Of a stretch of 38,596 nucleotides of DNA, positions 1 to 9,706 are shown in pieces. Origin of the DNA: PGYR01 sp041675005 (GTDB lineage Bacteria > Bacteroidota > Ignavibacteria > Kapaibacteriales > UBA2268); NCBI GenBank assembly GCA_041675005.1, contig JBAYUQ010000027.1, positions 1 to 38,596 on the forward strand, written 5' to 3'. Position numbers and translations under genes: made by a program. Each line of letters starts with the position of its first letter. Position 1 is the first letter of the stretch. The notes beneath the pieces were generated by a model. That model did not search any database, had not been told where the DNA came from, and saw nothing but the letters and a program-made list of their open reading frames with translations.

Positions 1-1281
1 AGAAGTAACCTCGCCACAGTCATTAGATACAGTTACTACATATTCGCCAGCATCATCCATTACTACCATATCGATAGTTAATGAATCGTTATCATTATTC
101 AAATCAACACCGTCTTTAGTCCATGTGTAAGTTAAGTTATTGCCTACAACTGTGATGTACATTTCTACTTTTTCGTCTTCTTTAGCTGAATAATCAGCAC
201 TCAAATCAGAAGTAATAGTTGGAGCAGATTTCCAAGTAATCAAAGCCGCATCGCTTATAGCACCGTTATCAGGATAGCCAACAGGCCAAACTTTACAAGT
301 GAACTCTTCTGTACCATTATAAGCTAAAGCCAAATTCAAAGTAACATTCAAGTTAGGAGAATTAGCACCCATGAATTTACCTGCCTCGTCTATAATTGCA
401 ACACCATCGACAGACCATTGGTAAGCAAGATCAGTATTTAGTATTGATGCTTCCGCCTCAGTAGTAAGTTGAACTACATCACCTACGCAACCTTCTACGT
501 CAATTGGTGGTACAGTGATAACCGCATTCGGTTCTTCACTAATAGCAAAGTAATTTGACCAAACAGCACCACACTCTCCAATTAGTCTAACTCTATAGTT
601 AGAAGCAAAATCAGATGCGGTTATGTTTTCAATATTGAAAATTGAAGACTGTGTACCTTCGTATCTTTCATTATCAGTTAAAGCTACAGTATCACGGAAC
701 CATTGGATTTGAGTCCAATAAGTAGGATCTTCCATATTGTGCTCACCATATATCTGCGCATCAAATGTCAAAGAAATCCCTTTACCTTCTTTTGTGAAAA
801 CACTATTAATGTCTTTCATAAATTCTGGTTTTTGAAGCGCATAAAGATTTGCTTCATCCGAAAATATGATAGGAGAAATTCTAGCTTCTTCATAGCTAGT
901 GCCGGTAGGCCATCCAGAACCACCGTTAGTGCTACCTTCATAATTTGGATCAAAGACAAACATCTCTGCTTTGTACAGACCACTTAATCTATATCTAAGT
1001 GTATCAAAAGTAATTTGTCCGAAATCTTCTACCCATTCAGATATTACTCTTCCGTCTTTCCACCATCTGTATGCAATTTTATATTGCTTTTGAGAAGGTG
1101 CTGCAACTACGAATAAAAACTGATCCAATGAGCCTTCGCACTCTATTACATCATGAGGTTGTTCGATTATAATTGCTGTTTCTGGATAGTACTGTGCCAT
1201 TGTGTTCGATGGCATTAAAAAAGATAGGCAAAACATCACAATTGATGCAAGGCCTAGATTATTTAAAACTCTTGTTCTCAT
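1..1281 (-). CDS. Secreted protein with tandem Ig-like domains (3' end cut by the window)
   Basis: The frame from the ATG at 1281 stays open for all 427 codons to the window edge, so the C-terminus is missing. It starts with a signal peptide (MRTRVLNNLGLASIV..., cleavage likely after NTMA). The rest reads as at least three Ig-like modules, with QWSVDG near the middle and DAGEYVVTVSNDCGE near the visible end, the pattern of Ig I-set or PKD-like folds in adhesive surface proteins. A GGAG ribosome-binding site lies nine bases before the ATG. It is 167 bases downstream of, and co-directional with, the PNGase F-like T9SS cargo. By analogy it may itself end in a T9SS sorting domain beyond the window, but that part is not seen. 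The specific ligand is unknown. Confidence 0.8.
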   Translation of the reverse strand, partial: MRTRVLNNLGLASIVMFCLSFLMPSNTMAQYYPETAIIIEQPHDVIECEGSLDQFLFVVAAPSQKQYKIAYRWWKDGRVISEWVEDFGQITFDTLRYRLSGLYKAEMFVFDPNYEGSTNGGSGWPTGTSYEEARISPIIFSDEANLYALQKPEFMKDINSVFTKEGKGISLTFDAQIYGEHNMEDPTYWTQIQWFRDTVALTDNERYEGTQSSIFNIENITASDFASNYRVRLIGECGAVWSNYFAISEEPNAVITVPPIDVEGCVGDVVQLTTEAEASILNTDLAYQWSVDGVAIIDEAGKFMGANSPNLNVTLNLALAYNGTEEFTCKVWPVGYPDNGAISDAALITWKSAPTITSDLSADYSAKEDEKVEMYITVVGNNLTYTWTKDGVDLNNDNDSLTIDMVVMDDAGEYVVTVSNDCGEVTS

Positions 1282-1448
1282 AATATTAACTCCATATAAT
1301 TAAAAATAATTTCAAATTCTATTATTAAATTAAAGAAAAAACTCTTTATTCCGTTACTAAATTAAAAAAAAAAGAGCAAAAAATACCATTTTAATTTTAG
1401 ATGTAATTAGAAAATAAATTGTTGTAAGTAAAATTACACACTTTATCC

Positions 1449-4400
1449 TTATTTTATATTAATAAATTTCAGGTCTTTATGGCTATTTCCTATACTTAAA
1501 CGAACTAAATAAACACCAGATTCTAAAGATGTTACATCTAATGGGAGATTTATAGAATCAGTAAATGTAAGATTAGAATATAACCCTGTGACTAGCTTGC
1601 CACTAATGTCATATAAATCTATGTTTGTAGTCATTGTTTTATTAGTCTTATTTGTTAATCTAATTTCTTTACCTTTACCGTTGCTTACTATCACAGCACC
1701 ATAGTAAGTATCAAAATTATTATTTACAGATGAAATACCTGTATTACCATTCAATACTATTTTATAAGTTGGCTCATTTTCTGAGTCCGTTTTTAGAAGG
1801 ACGGAAGCTGTTTTCGGTTTATCGTCTTTTGCTTCGAACTGGAATACTATTTCTTGTCTCTCGCCTTCTGGTATATATATCGGCTTACTCAGAACAATAG
1901 GACTTACTAGGGTTATACCTTTTGAGCTAGCAAAACCCATTTCAATACTTTTCAAATTCAGTCCTTTTGCATTTTTAGGGCTTATGAAAATTGATTTTTC
2001 TCGTTTCTCACCAACTGGTAAATCGCCGAAATTCAAAGTGTCAGTAGATACTTTTATATCTGGTTGGTCACCTACCGAGAACTGGTATTTGATAAAGTTC
2101 CCAAAGTCAGGATTGAAACTTACAGTTCTGTTCCCTGAACTTAGACTTATATATCCGGTACCTAATTGCTCTCGCATCCACCATAAGTCTAATCCAAATC
2201 CTTCTACATTTTCGAATAATAATTCGTAGCAACCATTACTCAAATTATTAGTAAAATTATATGTCTGATTACTCTCGAATTTACCTAGATTAACTTGCTC
2301 TATGATTTCTCCAAAAGCTTTTTTCAGTGTCATTCTATACTGAGCTTCTGCTTGCCTATTTGTTTTCAGATTAATTATTACTTCTGAGCCCAATACATCA
2401 ACACCAATAAATTTGGACATAGCGTAATCATTTCTAGAATACTCATCATCTTTACCGTTAGGTTCAGATATACTAACTTCAAAGCTATACTCAGTGCCAC
2501 CATTCAAATCATTTATTTCCAAAGGTGGTAAAGTAATCATAGTTTCTTCTAAAAATCCTAATTTGCCAGACCAATTAAAAATATTATTATCTTTACCTAT
2601 CACACCGTATTCTATTTTTAATGATGACAATTCTTCGGAGCCATTATTTTTTATTAATATAACTGGTCCTGAACAAGATGGATTTAATCTCCCATATTCT
2701 TGATCTAAAGATGGAGATATTATTCTTTCTAAAGATGCATCATTTACAAAATTTGGGCTGCCATATCCTATCATATATCCAGTAAATATATAATTACCAT
2801 AGGGGACAAACTGCGATGGATTCTCTATTTCATAGTCCATCTCCGTAGAGACACCCGGCGAAACAAATGTTGTTAATTCGTGGTCATAAGTATTAACAGT
2901 TGCCCCAGGACACCAATCTGACCTATCTATTTGCCACGTACCACCTTGTGGGAATACTGGGTTGTCTCCACATTCTTTCCAACCTTCCCACTCAAATAAC
3001 CCTCCTTGCCCAACATATAATTTATGTGTTCTTTTGCAAAATTCTGAACAGTTGTCCGTGTTGGCAGGGCCAGCAAATCCATGACCACTCGCTCTAGTTT
3101 TTGCTTTGAACATCGTCGCATTTTTATTTGGAGTAATTGCTATCTCAGAGATATTATTGCCCTTCACTATATTCTCATAAGTACCACCTGAACTCCAAAG
3201 AGTTTGAACGCTTTTAACATTCCGTGGTGGTGTACCTTTTATAAATAAGAATTTCAAATCTATTAATTCTTGTTGATTGCCTGCTCGTAGATTGACATTA
3301 CCATGCAGTAACGGCTCGAAATCAGAAACATCTTCCACCCAAGTGAATCCGTCAGGTCCCAAATCTAAATTGATACCATAAGGAGTGATAAATCTATGAA
3401 TTTCATAATCTACTACGGGTGAATAATACATTATATTATCCTTGATTAAAGAGTCGGTAGCCACTGCAACTACGGAGTCAACAACGGTCCCAAATTCTCC
3501 ATAAGTGTAGAATGGTTTATTCGCAGGGTAAACTGTCAAAGTCTTAGTCGGCACTTTTATTTTATCAGAAAATACCTTCAGCTCAGAAGCTGGGATTACT
3601 TTATTTGGGCTATCGTAGTCATATATGTAAACTTCATCCATTGGTACTGGATACTCTCTAACTACTTCTACTTTTTTCTTATCTATAGTTACTTTATCGC
3701 TGAATTCACCTTTTACGAAGGTTACTACGGGTCTTAATTTCTCTTCATTATTGTCAGTTACAATTGTATTATCAGAACCTATACTTTTAACTTCTGGAAA
3801 GCCATGAGCAGTTCCGTCATTACCATTTCCTGTTATATCAGGGATGTTATTATCAACTATATTATTCATATCATAATAGAACAGAAGTCCATCCCAAAGG
3901 GGTTTAGTTTTGTTAGTTTGGTAATCATCTTGCATAGAAGCTTCAACTTCATTCGCAGTCAAAACTCTGTTCCATACAGCAAAATTATCCATTGACCCGT
4001 CATATTTTCCGTAACCAGTTGCATTCGATGCTATTTTGAATAATTCTATTTTGTCAAATCCACGTGTCAATGCAGTACCTGTGTGCCACTCGGCACCATT
4101 CAGATAGATTTTCATATCGCCAGTATTTGTATTCTTAGTGAATGTCCAATAATTCCATTCGCCCTTGAATCGGGGATCTGTTGCTTGCTTGGATATCCTA
4201 TCGTAGTTGCCACCTGCATTACCAGCATCCCAGTAAACTTGACCGTTGCTCCAAGGTAGATGACTGTTGACTACTCTTTGTCCCTGTGCGTTTACTCCTT
4301 CGAATGCGTAAGAGTTTTGTGGCATTTTTATCTTATCACCATTTTGCCAAAAAGCAATTGTTATTTCCTTATCCAAATCAGCAAATGCTTTTTTGGGTAC

Positions 4401-5291
4401 GTCTATATAGCTTCCTTCAGAGAATTTTATATAATTCTCCGCCCCGAAAAAGTATCGTGATTTTATTGATTCTTCGTTATCCCTTGATTGTAGTGATAGT
4501 GTGCCTTGCTCTACTTCTCCACTTATAACTATTGAAAGGAAGTTTTCATTTTCAACTTTGAAGGGAGAGTATAATACAAACTCTTTCGTATCGCCTGCTT
4601 TTATATCTACATCGAATAGATAACTTTCTTGTTGGCCTGCTAATACATCATTAGGTAATGAAGCCGTTGTGTTTTTCAATCTTATTCTGAAATTTTTGAT
4701 TTTCACATCTTTTAGGAATTTCAACTTAATTGCGTGTATATCGCCTTGTGCATTTCTGAAAGACTCTAATTCTGAATTACTGAAAAGCATATTAACAAAG
4801 AATGCTTTTCCGTTTGTAGGTTTTATTTCAAAGACTCCGTTCTCGTCACTATTGAAAGGAACTTCTATTCGATTAGTTAGACTACTACCGAAACTTGTGT
4901 TGTATATTGTCTCATTCTCTTTGTAGTTATATGGTTCAGTTGTAAAGTAATATTTGTTGGGAGATGTACCTCGCACTAAAAAATTTGGTGCAGCAAATGA
5001 AGTTGAGTCAAACTTACCTGATGAATCAGTAACTACAGTATAAGTAAGATAATCCCATTCCCCGCAATTAAATCCGTCTTGTGCAGTTCTTGGGTCGCAT
5101 TTGAGTGAATAGTGCATCAGTATTTTTTCGTAGCTATCTGCAGGAGGGAATTCCCATGTACCTGATCGAGTTGTTATCGAATCGTAAGAAAGAGTTTGGA
5201 CAATAATTGTGTCTCCTTTCGTTTCCCATTGAGCGTCTAATCCTACTGCTGCTAATAGTGTGATTGCGAGTGCGAAGAATAAATTTTTCAT
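1449..5291 (-). CDS. T9SS-exported PNGase F-like protein with inserted LamG domain
   Basis: 1280 residues. A signal peptide (about 1-21) is followed by a PNGase F N-terminal-like segment with C65, C76 and NCGEWDYLTY, whose D80 matches the catalytic Asp60 region (CDEWDRYANVY) of Flavobacterium PNGase F. A LamG/concanavalin-like domain occupies about 283-460. PNGase F features then resume: HRFITPYGI, SGHGFAGPA, CSEFCKRTH (E750 aligns with catalytic Glu206) and DRSDWCPGA. A choice-of-anchor-D-like beta domain lies near 1095-1195, and a T9SS type A sorting domain (about 1200-1280, with LYDISGKLV and ESGVYLVRL) ends the protein. PNGase F cleaves N-glycans from asparagine; here that activity is inferred. 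I could not place an equivalent of PNGase F Glu118. It is divergent from the acyl-CoA ligase and has a GGGAA ribosome-binding site. Confidence 0.8.
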   Translation of the reverse strand: MKNLFFALAITLLAAVGLDAQWETKGDTIIVQTLSYDSITTRSGTWEFPPADSYEKILMHYSLKCDPRTAQDGFNCGEWDYLTYTVVTDSSGKFDSTSFAAPNFLVRGTSPNKYYFTTEPYNYKENETIYNTSFGSSLTNRIEVPFNSDENGVFEIKPTNGKAFFVNMLFSNSELESFRNAQGDIHAIKLKFLKDVKIKNFRIRLKNTTASLPNDVLAGQQESYLFDVDIKAGDTKEFVLYSPFKVENENFLSIVISGEVEQGTLSLQSRDNEESIKSRYFFGAENYIKFSEGSYIDVPKKAFADLDKEITIAFWQNGDKIKMPQNSYAFEGVNAQGQRVVNSHLPWSNGQVYWDAGNAGGNYDRISKQATDPRFKGEWNYWTFTKNTNTGDMKIYLNGAEWHTGTALTRGFDKIELFKIASNATGYGKYDGSMDNFAVWNRVLTANEVEASMQDDYQTNKTKPLWDGLLFYYDMNNIVDNNIPDITGNGNDGTAHGFPEVKSIGSDNTIVTDNNEEKLRPVVTFVKGEFSDKVTIDKKKVEVVREYPVPMDEVYIYDYDSPNKVIPASELKVFSDKIKVPTKTLTVYPANKPFYTYGEFGTVVDSVVAVATDSLIKDNIMYYSPVVDYEIHRFITPYGINLDLGPDGFTWVEDVSDFEPLLHGNVNLRAGNQQELIDLKFLFIKGTPPRNVKSVQTLWSSGGTYENIVKGNNISEIAITPNKNATMFKAKTRASGHGFAGPANTDNCSEFCKRTHKLYVGQGGLFEWEGWKECGDNPVFPQGGTWQIDRSDWCPGATVNTYDHELTTFVSPGVSTEMDYEIENPSQFVPYGNYIFTGYMIGYGSPNFVNDASLERIISPSLDQEYGRLNPSCSGPVILIKNNGSEELSSLKIEYGVIGKDNNIFNWSGKLGFLEETMITLPPLEINDLNGGTEYSFEVSISEPNGKDDEYSRNDYAMSKFIGVDVLGSEVIINLKTNRQAEAQYRMTLKKAFGEIIEQVNLGKFESNQTYNFTNNLSNGCYELLFENVEGFGLDLWWMREQLGTGYISLSSGNRTVSFNPDFGNFIKYQFSVGDQPDIKVSTDTLNFGDLPVGEKREKSIFISPKNAKGLNLKSIEMGFASSKGITLVSPIVLSKPIYIPEGERQEIVFQFEAKDDKPKTASVLLKTDSENEPTYKIVLNGNTGISSVNNNFDTYYGAVIVSNGKGKEIRLTNKTNKTMTTNIDLYDISGKLVTGLYSNLTFTDSINLPLDVTSLESGVYLVRLSIGNSHKDLKFINIK

Positions 5292-5368
5292 TTAATTCCC
5301 AAATTTTATTTAATTTCTTTTATCTATATCATCTTAAACTACAAAAATTATATATTTATACCTCATAT

Positions 5369-5374
5369 AGGTGG
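5369..5374 (+). promoter_or_regulatory. Ribosome-binding site that fixes the acyl-CoA ligase start
   Basis: AGGTGG sits three bases before the ATG at 5378. The open frame extends upstream to 5264, but that would overlap the divergent gene starting at 5291 and would add a low-complexity N-terminus, so the internal ATG is preferred. Confidence 0.6.
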
Positions 5375-5377
5375 AAA

Positions 5378-7171
5378 ATGAATTTGAATTCGAACTCTAT
5401 ATTTACTAGTTTTTTCGATGCACTTAGGACGAAAAGTAACGCTGAGATAATCTTGCAATACTATAAAGATAGCGAACTAAAGACTATGTCAAAAGGTGAA
5501 TTTTTGAACAAAGTTATATGCTTCAATAAAGCACTAACAGATTTGGGTATTGCCTCAAAAGATAGAGTTGGTATAATATCGGAGAATAGAATAGAATTCC
5601 TAATTGCAGATTTGGCTACTAATAGTATTGGTATTATTAATGTTCCTACGTTTCCTAGTTTTACCCCCGAACAACAAAAATATATTTTCAATGATTGTGA
5701 TGCTAAGATTATAATTGTCTCGAATAAACTACAGCTGAATAATATTCTATCTGTTAGAAATGAGCTCGAGCATCTGAAGTACATTATAACTATGGACGAT
5801 GGTTTGGAGGATATACCCAATAATATATACTCTATGAATAAATTGATAGAGCAAGCAGAGAAGAACTATAATTATGAAAACCTTAAAAGCCAACTGATTA
5901 CCGCTTCACAGTTAGTAGATATTGATGATATTCTTACACTTATATATACGTCGGGTACTACTGGTAATCCCAAAGGTGTGATGCTGACTAATAAGAATAT
6001 ATTGACAAACGTCTATTCAATTTGGGATACTGGAATTAAAAATGCGACTGATGAATTTCTATCATTCCTTCCAATGTGCCATGTATTTGAGCGAACTGTG
6101 ATTTATACTTTTCTAATTACAGGTGGTGTAGTTACTATAGCTCAGTCTATTGAATCTTTATCGAGTAATTTGAATGAAGTGAAACCAAGAATAATAACAG
6201 TTGTTCCAAAGTTGCTAGAAACAGTAAAAAGCAGAATATTAAATGCACTGAATAATGAGACTGAATCCAAAAGGGATTTGGTATATAGGGCACTTGAGCT
6301 TTCAAATAAGTATATAGATGTAGAAAAAATTCGATTAAAAGATAAGTTAAAATTATTAGTTTATGACAAGCTAATCTTTTCCAAAATGAGAGAAAGACTC
6401 GGTGGGCGTTTGAAGCATATTGTTTCTGGTGGTTCTGCTCTGAACCCTGAAGTACAGAAGTTCTTCCATTCTATTGGGCTGAAAATAATGCAAGGATACG
6501 GTTTGACAGAATGTTCACCAGTTGTGTCCGCTAATACACCATCTAATTTGGAAATAGGTACAGTTGGGCCGCCTGTTAGTAATGTAGAAGTGAAAATTGA
6601 CAAAACAGGCGAGATACTAGTGAGAGGTGATTCGGTAATGAAGGGATATTGGCATGATGATATGGCTACTAAGAGTTGTATTGATGATAATAATTGGTTC
6701 CATACTGGTGATATAGGTGAATTTACTACTACTGGTAGTCTGAAAATAACTGGCCGCATTAAATGTATAATAGTTACAAGTGGTGGGAAGAATATCTCTC
6801 CAGCTCCAATAGAAGATATGATTAGAATGAGTGAATATATTGATCATATTGCTATATTTGGTGAAAACAAAGATTATTTAACGGCAATAATTTCACCTAA
6901 TTTTGAAATATTGAAAAGTATAGCAATTGAAAGAAAAATTGCTTTTGAATCTAACTATGATTTGGTTAAAAGTAAAGATATTAACGATCTAGTAATGAAA
7001 GACATCAATGAACATCAAGATTCTCTAGCCAAATACGAAAGAGTAAGAAAAATAAGAATCGTACCTAATCCTTTTTCGATAGAAACTGGAGAACTAACTC
7101 CAAAGATGAGTATGAAAACGAATGTTATTTTAGATAAATATAAATCTGAAATAGAAGGAATGTATAACTAG
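5378..7171 (+). CDS. Long-chain fatty acid--CoA ligase (AMP-forming)
   Basis: 597 residues from the ATG at 5378. It activates fatty acids to acyl-CoA through an acyl-adenylate in the cytosol or at the membrane. The P-loop-like motif YTSGTTGNPKGV is at 190-201, GYGLTECSPV at about 373-382, WFHTGDIG at about 440-447, and the hinge region reads GRIKCIIVTSGGKNISPAPIE. The C-terminal catalytic lysine region reads TGELTPKM. Length and motif order fit the FadD15/ANL superfamily of long-chain ligases. The stop is separated by one base from the start of the FAD oxidase gene, so the two are probably cotranscribed. Chain-length preference cannot be read from sequence. Confidence 0.92.
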   Translation: MNLNSNSIFTSFFDALRTKSNAEIILQYYKDSELKTMSKGEFLNKVICFNKALTDLGIASKDRVGIISENRIEFLIADLATNSIGIINVPTFPSFTPEQQKYIFNDCDAKIIIVSNKLQLNNILSVRNELEHLKYIITMDDGLEDIPNNIYSMNKLIEQAEKNYNYENLKSQLITASQLVDIDDILTLIYTSGTTGNPKGVMLTNKNILTNVYSIWDTGIKNATDEFLSFLPMCHVFERTVIYTFLITGGVVTIAQSIESLSSNLNEVKPRIITVVPKLLETVKSRILNALNNETESKRDLVYRALELSNKYIDVEKIRLKDKLKLLVYDKLIFSKMRERLGGRLKHIVSGGSALNPEVQKFFHSIGLKIMQGYGLTECSPVVSANTPSNLEIGTVGPPVSNVEVKIDKTGEILVRGDSVMKGYWHDDMATKSCIDDNNWFHTGDIGEFTTTGSLKITGRIKCIIVTSGGKNISPAPIEDMIRMSEYIDHIAIFGENKDYLTAIISPNFEILKSIAIERKIAFESNYDLVKSKDINDLVMKDINEHQDSLAKYERVRKIRIVPNPFSIETGELTPKMSMKTNVILDKYKSEIEGMYN

Positions 7172-7172
7172 T

Positions 7173-8633
7173 ATGATAAGAATAACAGACCAAGATGGAA
7201 AAATAGAATACGAGAGAGATGCTGCAAACTTTACAGGAATTGCAGACAAAGTATTTTTGCCAGAAAGCATGGATGAGATTGGTCCTCTAGTAAAGGAACT
7301 ATACTCAACTAATACACCATTCACAATTTCAGCGGCAAGAACTGGACTGACTGGAGGGGGAGTGCCACTTTCAGGAGTTTTGATTTCCACTGAGAGATTG
7401 GATAAAATTATATCGATTGATGTAGCTAATAAAACGGCTCTTCTAGAACCTGGTGTTAGGTTGCAGACTTTCCATGATGAACTAAAACAGCATAATCTGA
7501 TGTACCCATCAAATCCGACAGAGACGTGGAGTACAATAGGTGGGAATGTAGCTAATAATGCATCGGGGGCAAAGACATTCAAGTACGGCCCTACTCGAAG
7601 TTTCGTTAATTATTTGGAAATTGTTCTGCCCGATGGTGATGAATTGCACCTGAAAAGAGGGCAGAGCTTAGCTAATGGTAATGAAGCTGAAATACGTACC
7701 ATTAATGGTAATTCGATAAAATTCCATATTCCGAATATAAATGTACCAAAATCTACTAAGAATGCGGCTGGCTATTACCTAAGACCAGATATGGATATGA
7801 TTGACCTATTTATAGGTAGCGAGGGCACACTTGGGGTAGTCAAGAAAGTAGGACTTGATTTACTCTATCAAGTAGAGGAAGTGCTTTCAGCAATCGTATT
7901 CTTCGATGATTACAATAATCTATTGAATTTTGCAGAGTATCTGAGAAATGATAATCCACGCCATCTTAAGCCAAGATTAATAGAGTACTTCGACCACAAC
8001 TCACTGAAGTTATTATCGGAACATCATAGTGATTTGCCTACGGATGCAATGGGTGCTGTATGGGTAGAATTTGAGACTAATTCTATAATGTTAGAGGATG
8101 ATACACTAGCTCTCTATGAGCTGACGCTAGAGCATACAGATTTGGTAGATATGACTTGGGTTGCAATGACCGATAATGAACGAGATAAAATAACGAAGTT
8201 CCGCCACGATTTACCTTTATCAGTTAATGAATTGCTCACAAAATATGGACAACAAAAAATATATACAGATACTGCAGTTCCTGCAGCTTCATTCCGTTCA
8301 TACTATCATGAGATGTACTCTCAGTTGAATTCAATGGGATTAGATTATGTAGTATTCGGGCATCTAGGTGATTGTCATTTGCATGCAAATTTATTCGTGA
8401 AGAGCAATGAAGATAAAGTAAAAGCAGAGAATTTTTATCACGATATGATGAAGTTAGCAATAGAGTTAGATGGGACAATCTCTGCGGAGCACGGTATTGG
8501 AAAAATCAAAAGACCATATATGAAATATATGTTTACTGATGATGAAATAAGAGGAATGCAGAATGTAAAAAAAGCGTTTGATCCGAAGAATCTTATGGCT
8601 TTAGACACTCTCTTTTTTAATGGGGAATTTTAG
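7173..8633 (+). CDS. FAD-binding oxidase/dehydrogenase, GlcD/D-lactate dehydrogenase family
   Basis: 486 residues. The N-terminal FAD_binding_4 (PCMH) fold shows ARTGLTGGGVPLSG, then WSTIGGNVANNASGAK and GSEGTLGVV. The C-terminal FAD-oxidase domain shows GHLGDCHLHANL and SAEHGIGKIK, the usual metal- and flavin-site signatures of glycolate or D-lactate oxidising enzymes. It probably oxidises a 2-hydroxy acid to a 2-oxo acid and passes electrons to the chain; the substrate is not determinable. It follows the acyl-CoA ligase by one base. Its last 33 bases overlap the 3' end of the convergent receiver-kinase gene. Confidence 0.9.
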   Translation: MIRITDQDGKIEYERDAANFTGIADKVFLPESMDEIGPLVKELYSTNTPFTISAARTGLTGGGVPLSGVLISTERLDKIISIDVANKTALLEPGVRLQTFHDELKQHNLMYPSNPTETWSTIGGNVANNASGAKTFKYGPTRSFVNYLEIVLPDGDELHLKRGQSLANGNEAEIRTINGNSIKFHIPNINVPKSTKNAAGYYLRPDMDMIDLFIGSEGTLGVVKKVGLDLLYQVEEVLSAIVFFDDYNNLLNFAEYLRNDNPRHLKPRLIEYFDHNSLKLLSEHHSDLPTDAMGAVWVEFETNSIMLEDDTLALYELTLEHTDLVDMTWVAMTDNERDKITKFRHDLPLSVNELLTKYGQQKIYTDTAVPAASFRSYYHEMYSQLNSMGLDYVVFGHLGDCHLHANLFVKSNEDKVKAENFYHDMMKLAIELDGTISAEHGIGKIKRPYMKYMFTDDEIRGMQNVKKAFDPKNLMALDTLFFNGEF

Positions 8634-9704
8634 AGTAAATGTAGTTCCTTCGTTTGGCACAGAATCTATTTTTATATATAAATGGAATCTCTGACATACA
8701 AGTTTTACTATTGCTAAGCCAAGACCCATTCCTTGCTGTTCCATTTGCTTACGGCCGAACTGCTTGAACCCCCCGATCTCATCTAACTTAGTTAGGTCAA
8801 ACCCAATACCCCTGTCTTTAACTATCATCACATAGAACTCGCCATCTATAGTAGTGCTTACAGTTATCTTAGTTCCATCTTTAGAGAACTTAAATGCATT
8901 AGATGCTAACTCATCTGCTATTTTCAAGAAGTATTCAGGATAAACATCTATAACTGCTGGTACACAATCAATCTCTACATCATCCATTCGCTCAAATTCA
9001 GAAGCCATTCTCAAGAATGAATTCTCAATCATATCTTCAGGGTCTATTGTGTAATTAGTAAAGACTTTATCTTTGAAATCTAGTTCTTCTTTGTTCAATA
9101 GTAGGTTAGTATAAACAAGATAGTTAGAAATCAATTTACTAAGTCTATTACCAGAATTGACTATATTGTAAATCATATCCTTAATCTCTGTCTTTTCCAT
9201 CATATCCATTTTCTTATGAAGGAATTGAGATGTAGCCAATATTACATTAAGTGGAGTTCTAAATTCGTGTGGTAGAGATGAAGCTAACTGTAATCTAAGT
9301 TCATCTAACTTCGTCTCAGTCATTACCTTGCTTCTGTCATATACTTCTAACCTGGTACTGATTGCATTCAGTAGGTCTCTTGCTTTGAACGGCTTGAATA
9401 TATAATCATCTGCACCGAGCTCCATACCACGACGCATATCATCGTTGCTTGCTTTTGCTGTTAGGAATATAAATGGTATATTTGATAGGCTTTCGGTGGA
9501 CTTCAATCTTTCTAAGACTTCGTATCCATCCATAACTGGCATATTAATATCACATAGGATTAGGTCTGGCTTGATTTGAGTTAGGCACTCAAGTCCAGCT
9601 TCACCATTTTTCGCAAGAATAGGTATATAGCCCTCTATCTCGAGCATGTCGGATATGGTCTCTCTTACAAATTCTTCGTCTTCTATGACTAATATGTTTT
9701 TCAT
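8601..9704 (-). CDS. Receiver-histidine kinase hybrid (REC-HisKA-HATPase)
   Basis: 367 residues and no membrane segment. Residues 1-120 form a receiver domain with acidic pocket (EDEE), phospho-acceptor D52 in ILCDINMPVMDG, T82 and K104 in YIFKPF. A HisKA-like helix follows with H146 in SLPHEFRTPLN. The HATPase domain has N-box ELASNAFKFSKDG, DRGIGFDL, and GMGLGLAIVK. Order REC then kinase means a soluble kinase controlled by its own receiver, taking input from another kinase or phosphotransfer protein rather than from its own sensor. The ATG lies two bases after the LptD-like stop, so it is cotranscribed with it. Its target is unknown; no DNA-binding response regulator is nearby. Confidence 0.88.
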   Translation of the reverse strand: MKNILVIEDEEFVRETISDMLEIEGYIPILAKNGEAGLECLTQIKPDLILCDINMPVMDGYEVLERLKSTESLSNIPFIFLTAKASNDDMRRGMELGADDYIFKPFKARDLLNAISTRLEVYDRSKVMTETKLDELRLQLASSLPHEFRTPLNVILATSQFLHKKMDMMEKTEIKDMIYNIVNSGNRLSKLISNYLVYTNLLLNKEELDFKDKVFTNYTIDPEDMIENSFLRMASEFERMDDVEIDCVPAVIDVYPEYFLKIADELASNAFKFSKDGTKITVSTTIDGEFYVMIVKDRGIGFDLTKLDEIGGFKQFGRKQMEQQGMGLGLAIVKLVCQRFHLYIKIDSVPNEGTTFTLKFPIKKESV

Positions 9705-9706
9705 AT

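Noticed and set aside
703..987. Plus-strand 94-residue frame
   Set aside because: Lies opposite the truncated Ig-domain gene, which has a signal peptide and recognisable Ig motifs; the frame has no domain of its own.
5264..5377. N-terminal extension of the acyl-CoA ligase
   Set aside because: It overlaps the divergent gene start, has no family match, and the ATG at 5378 has a good ribosome-binding site.
5292..5377. Divergent promoter between the PNGase F-like and acyl-CoA ligase genes
   Set aside because: The nearest box on the minus strand (TAATTTTTG) has one base too many for TAnnTTTG and no TTG is spaced correctly; a promoter must exist but I cannot place it.
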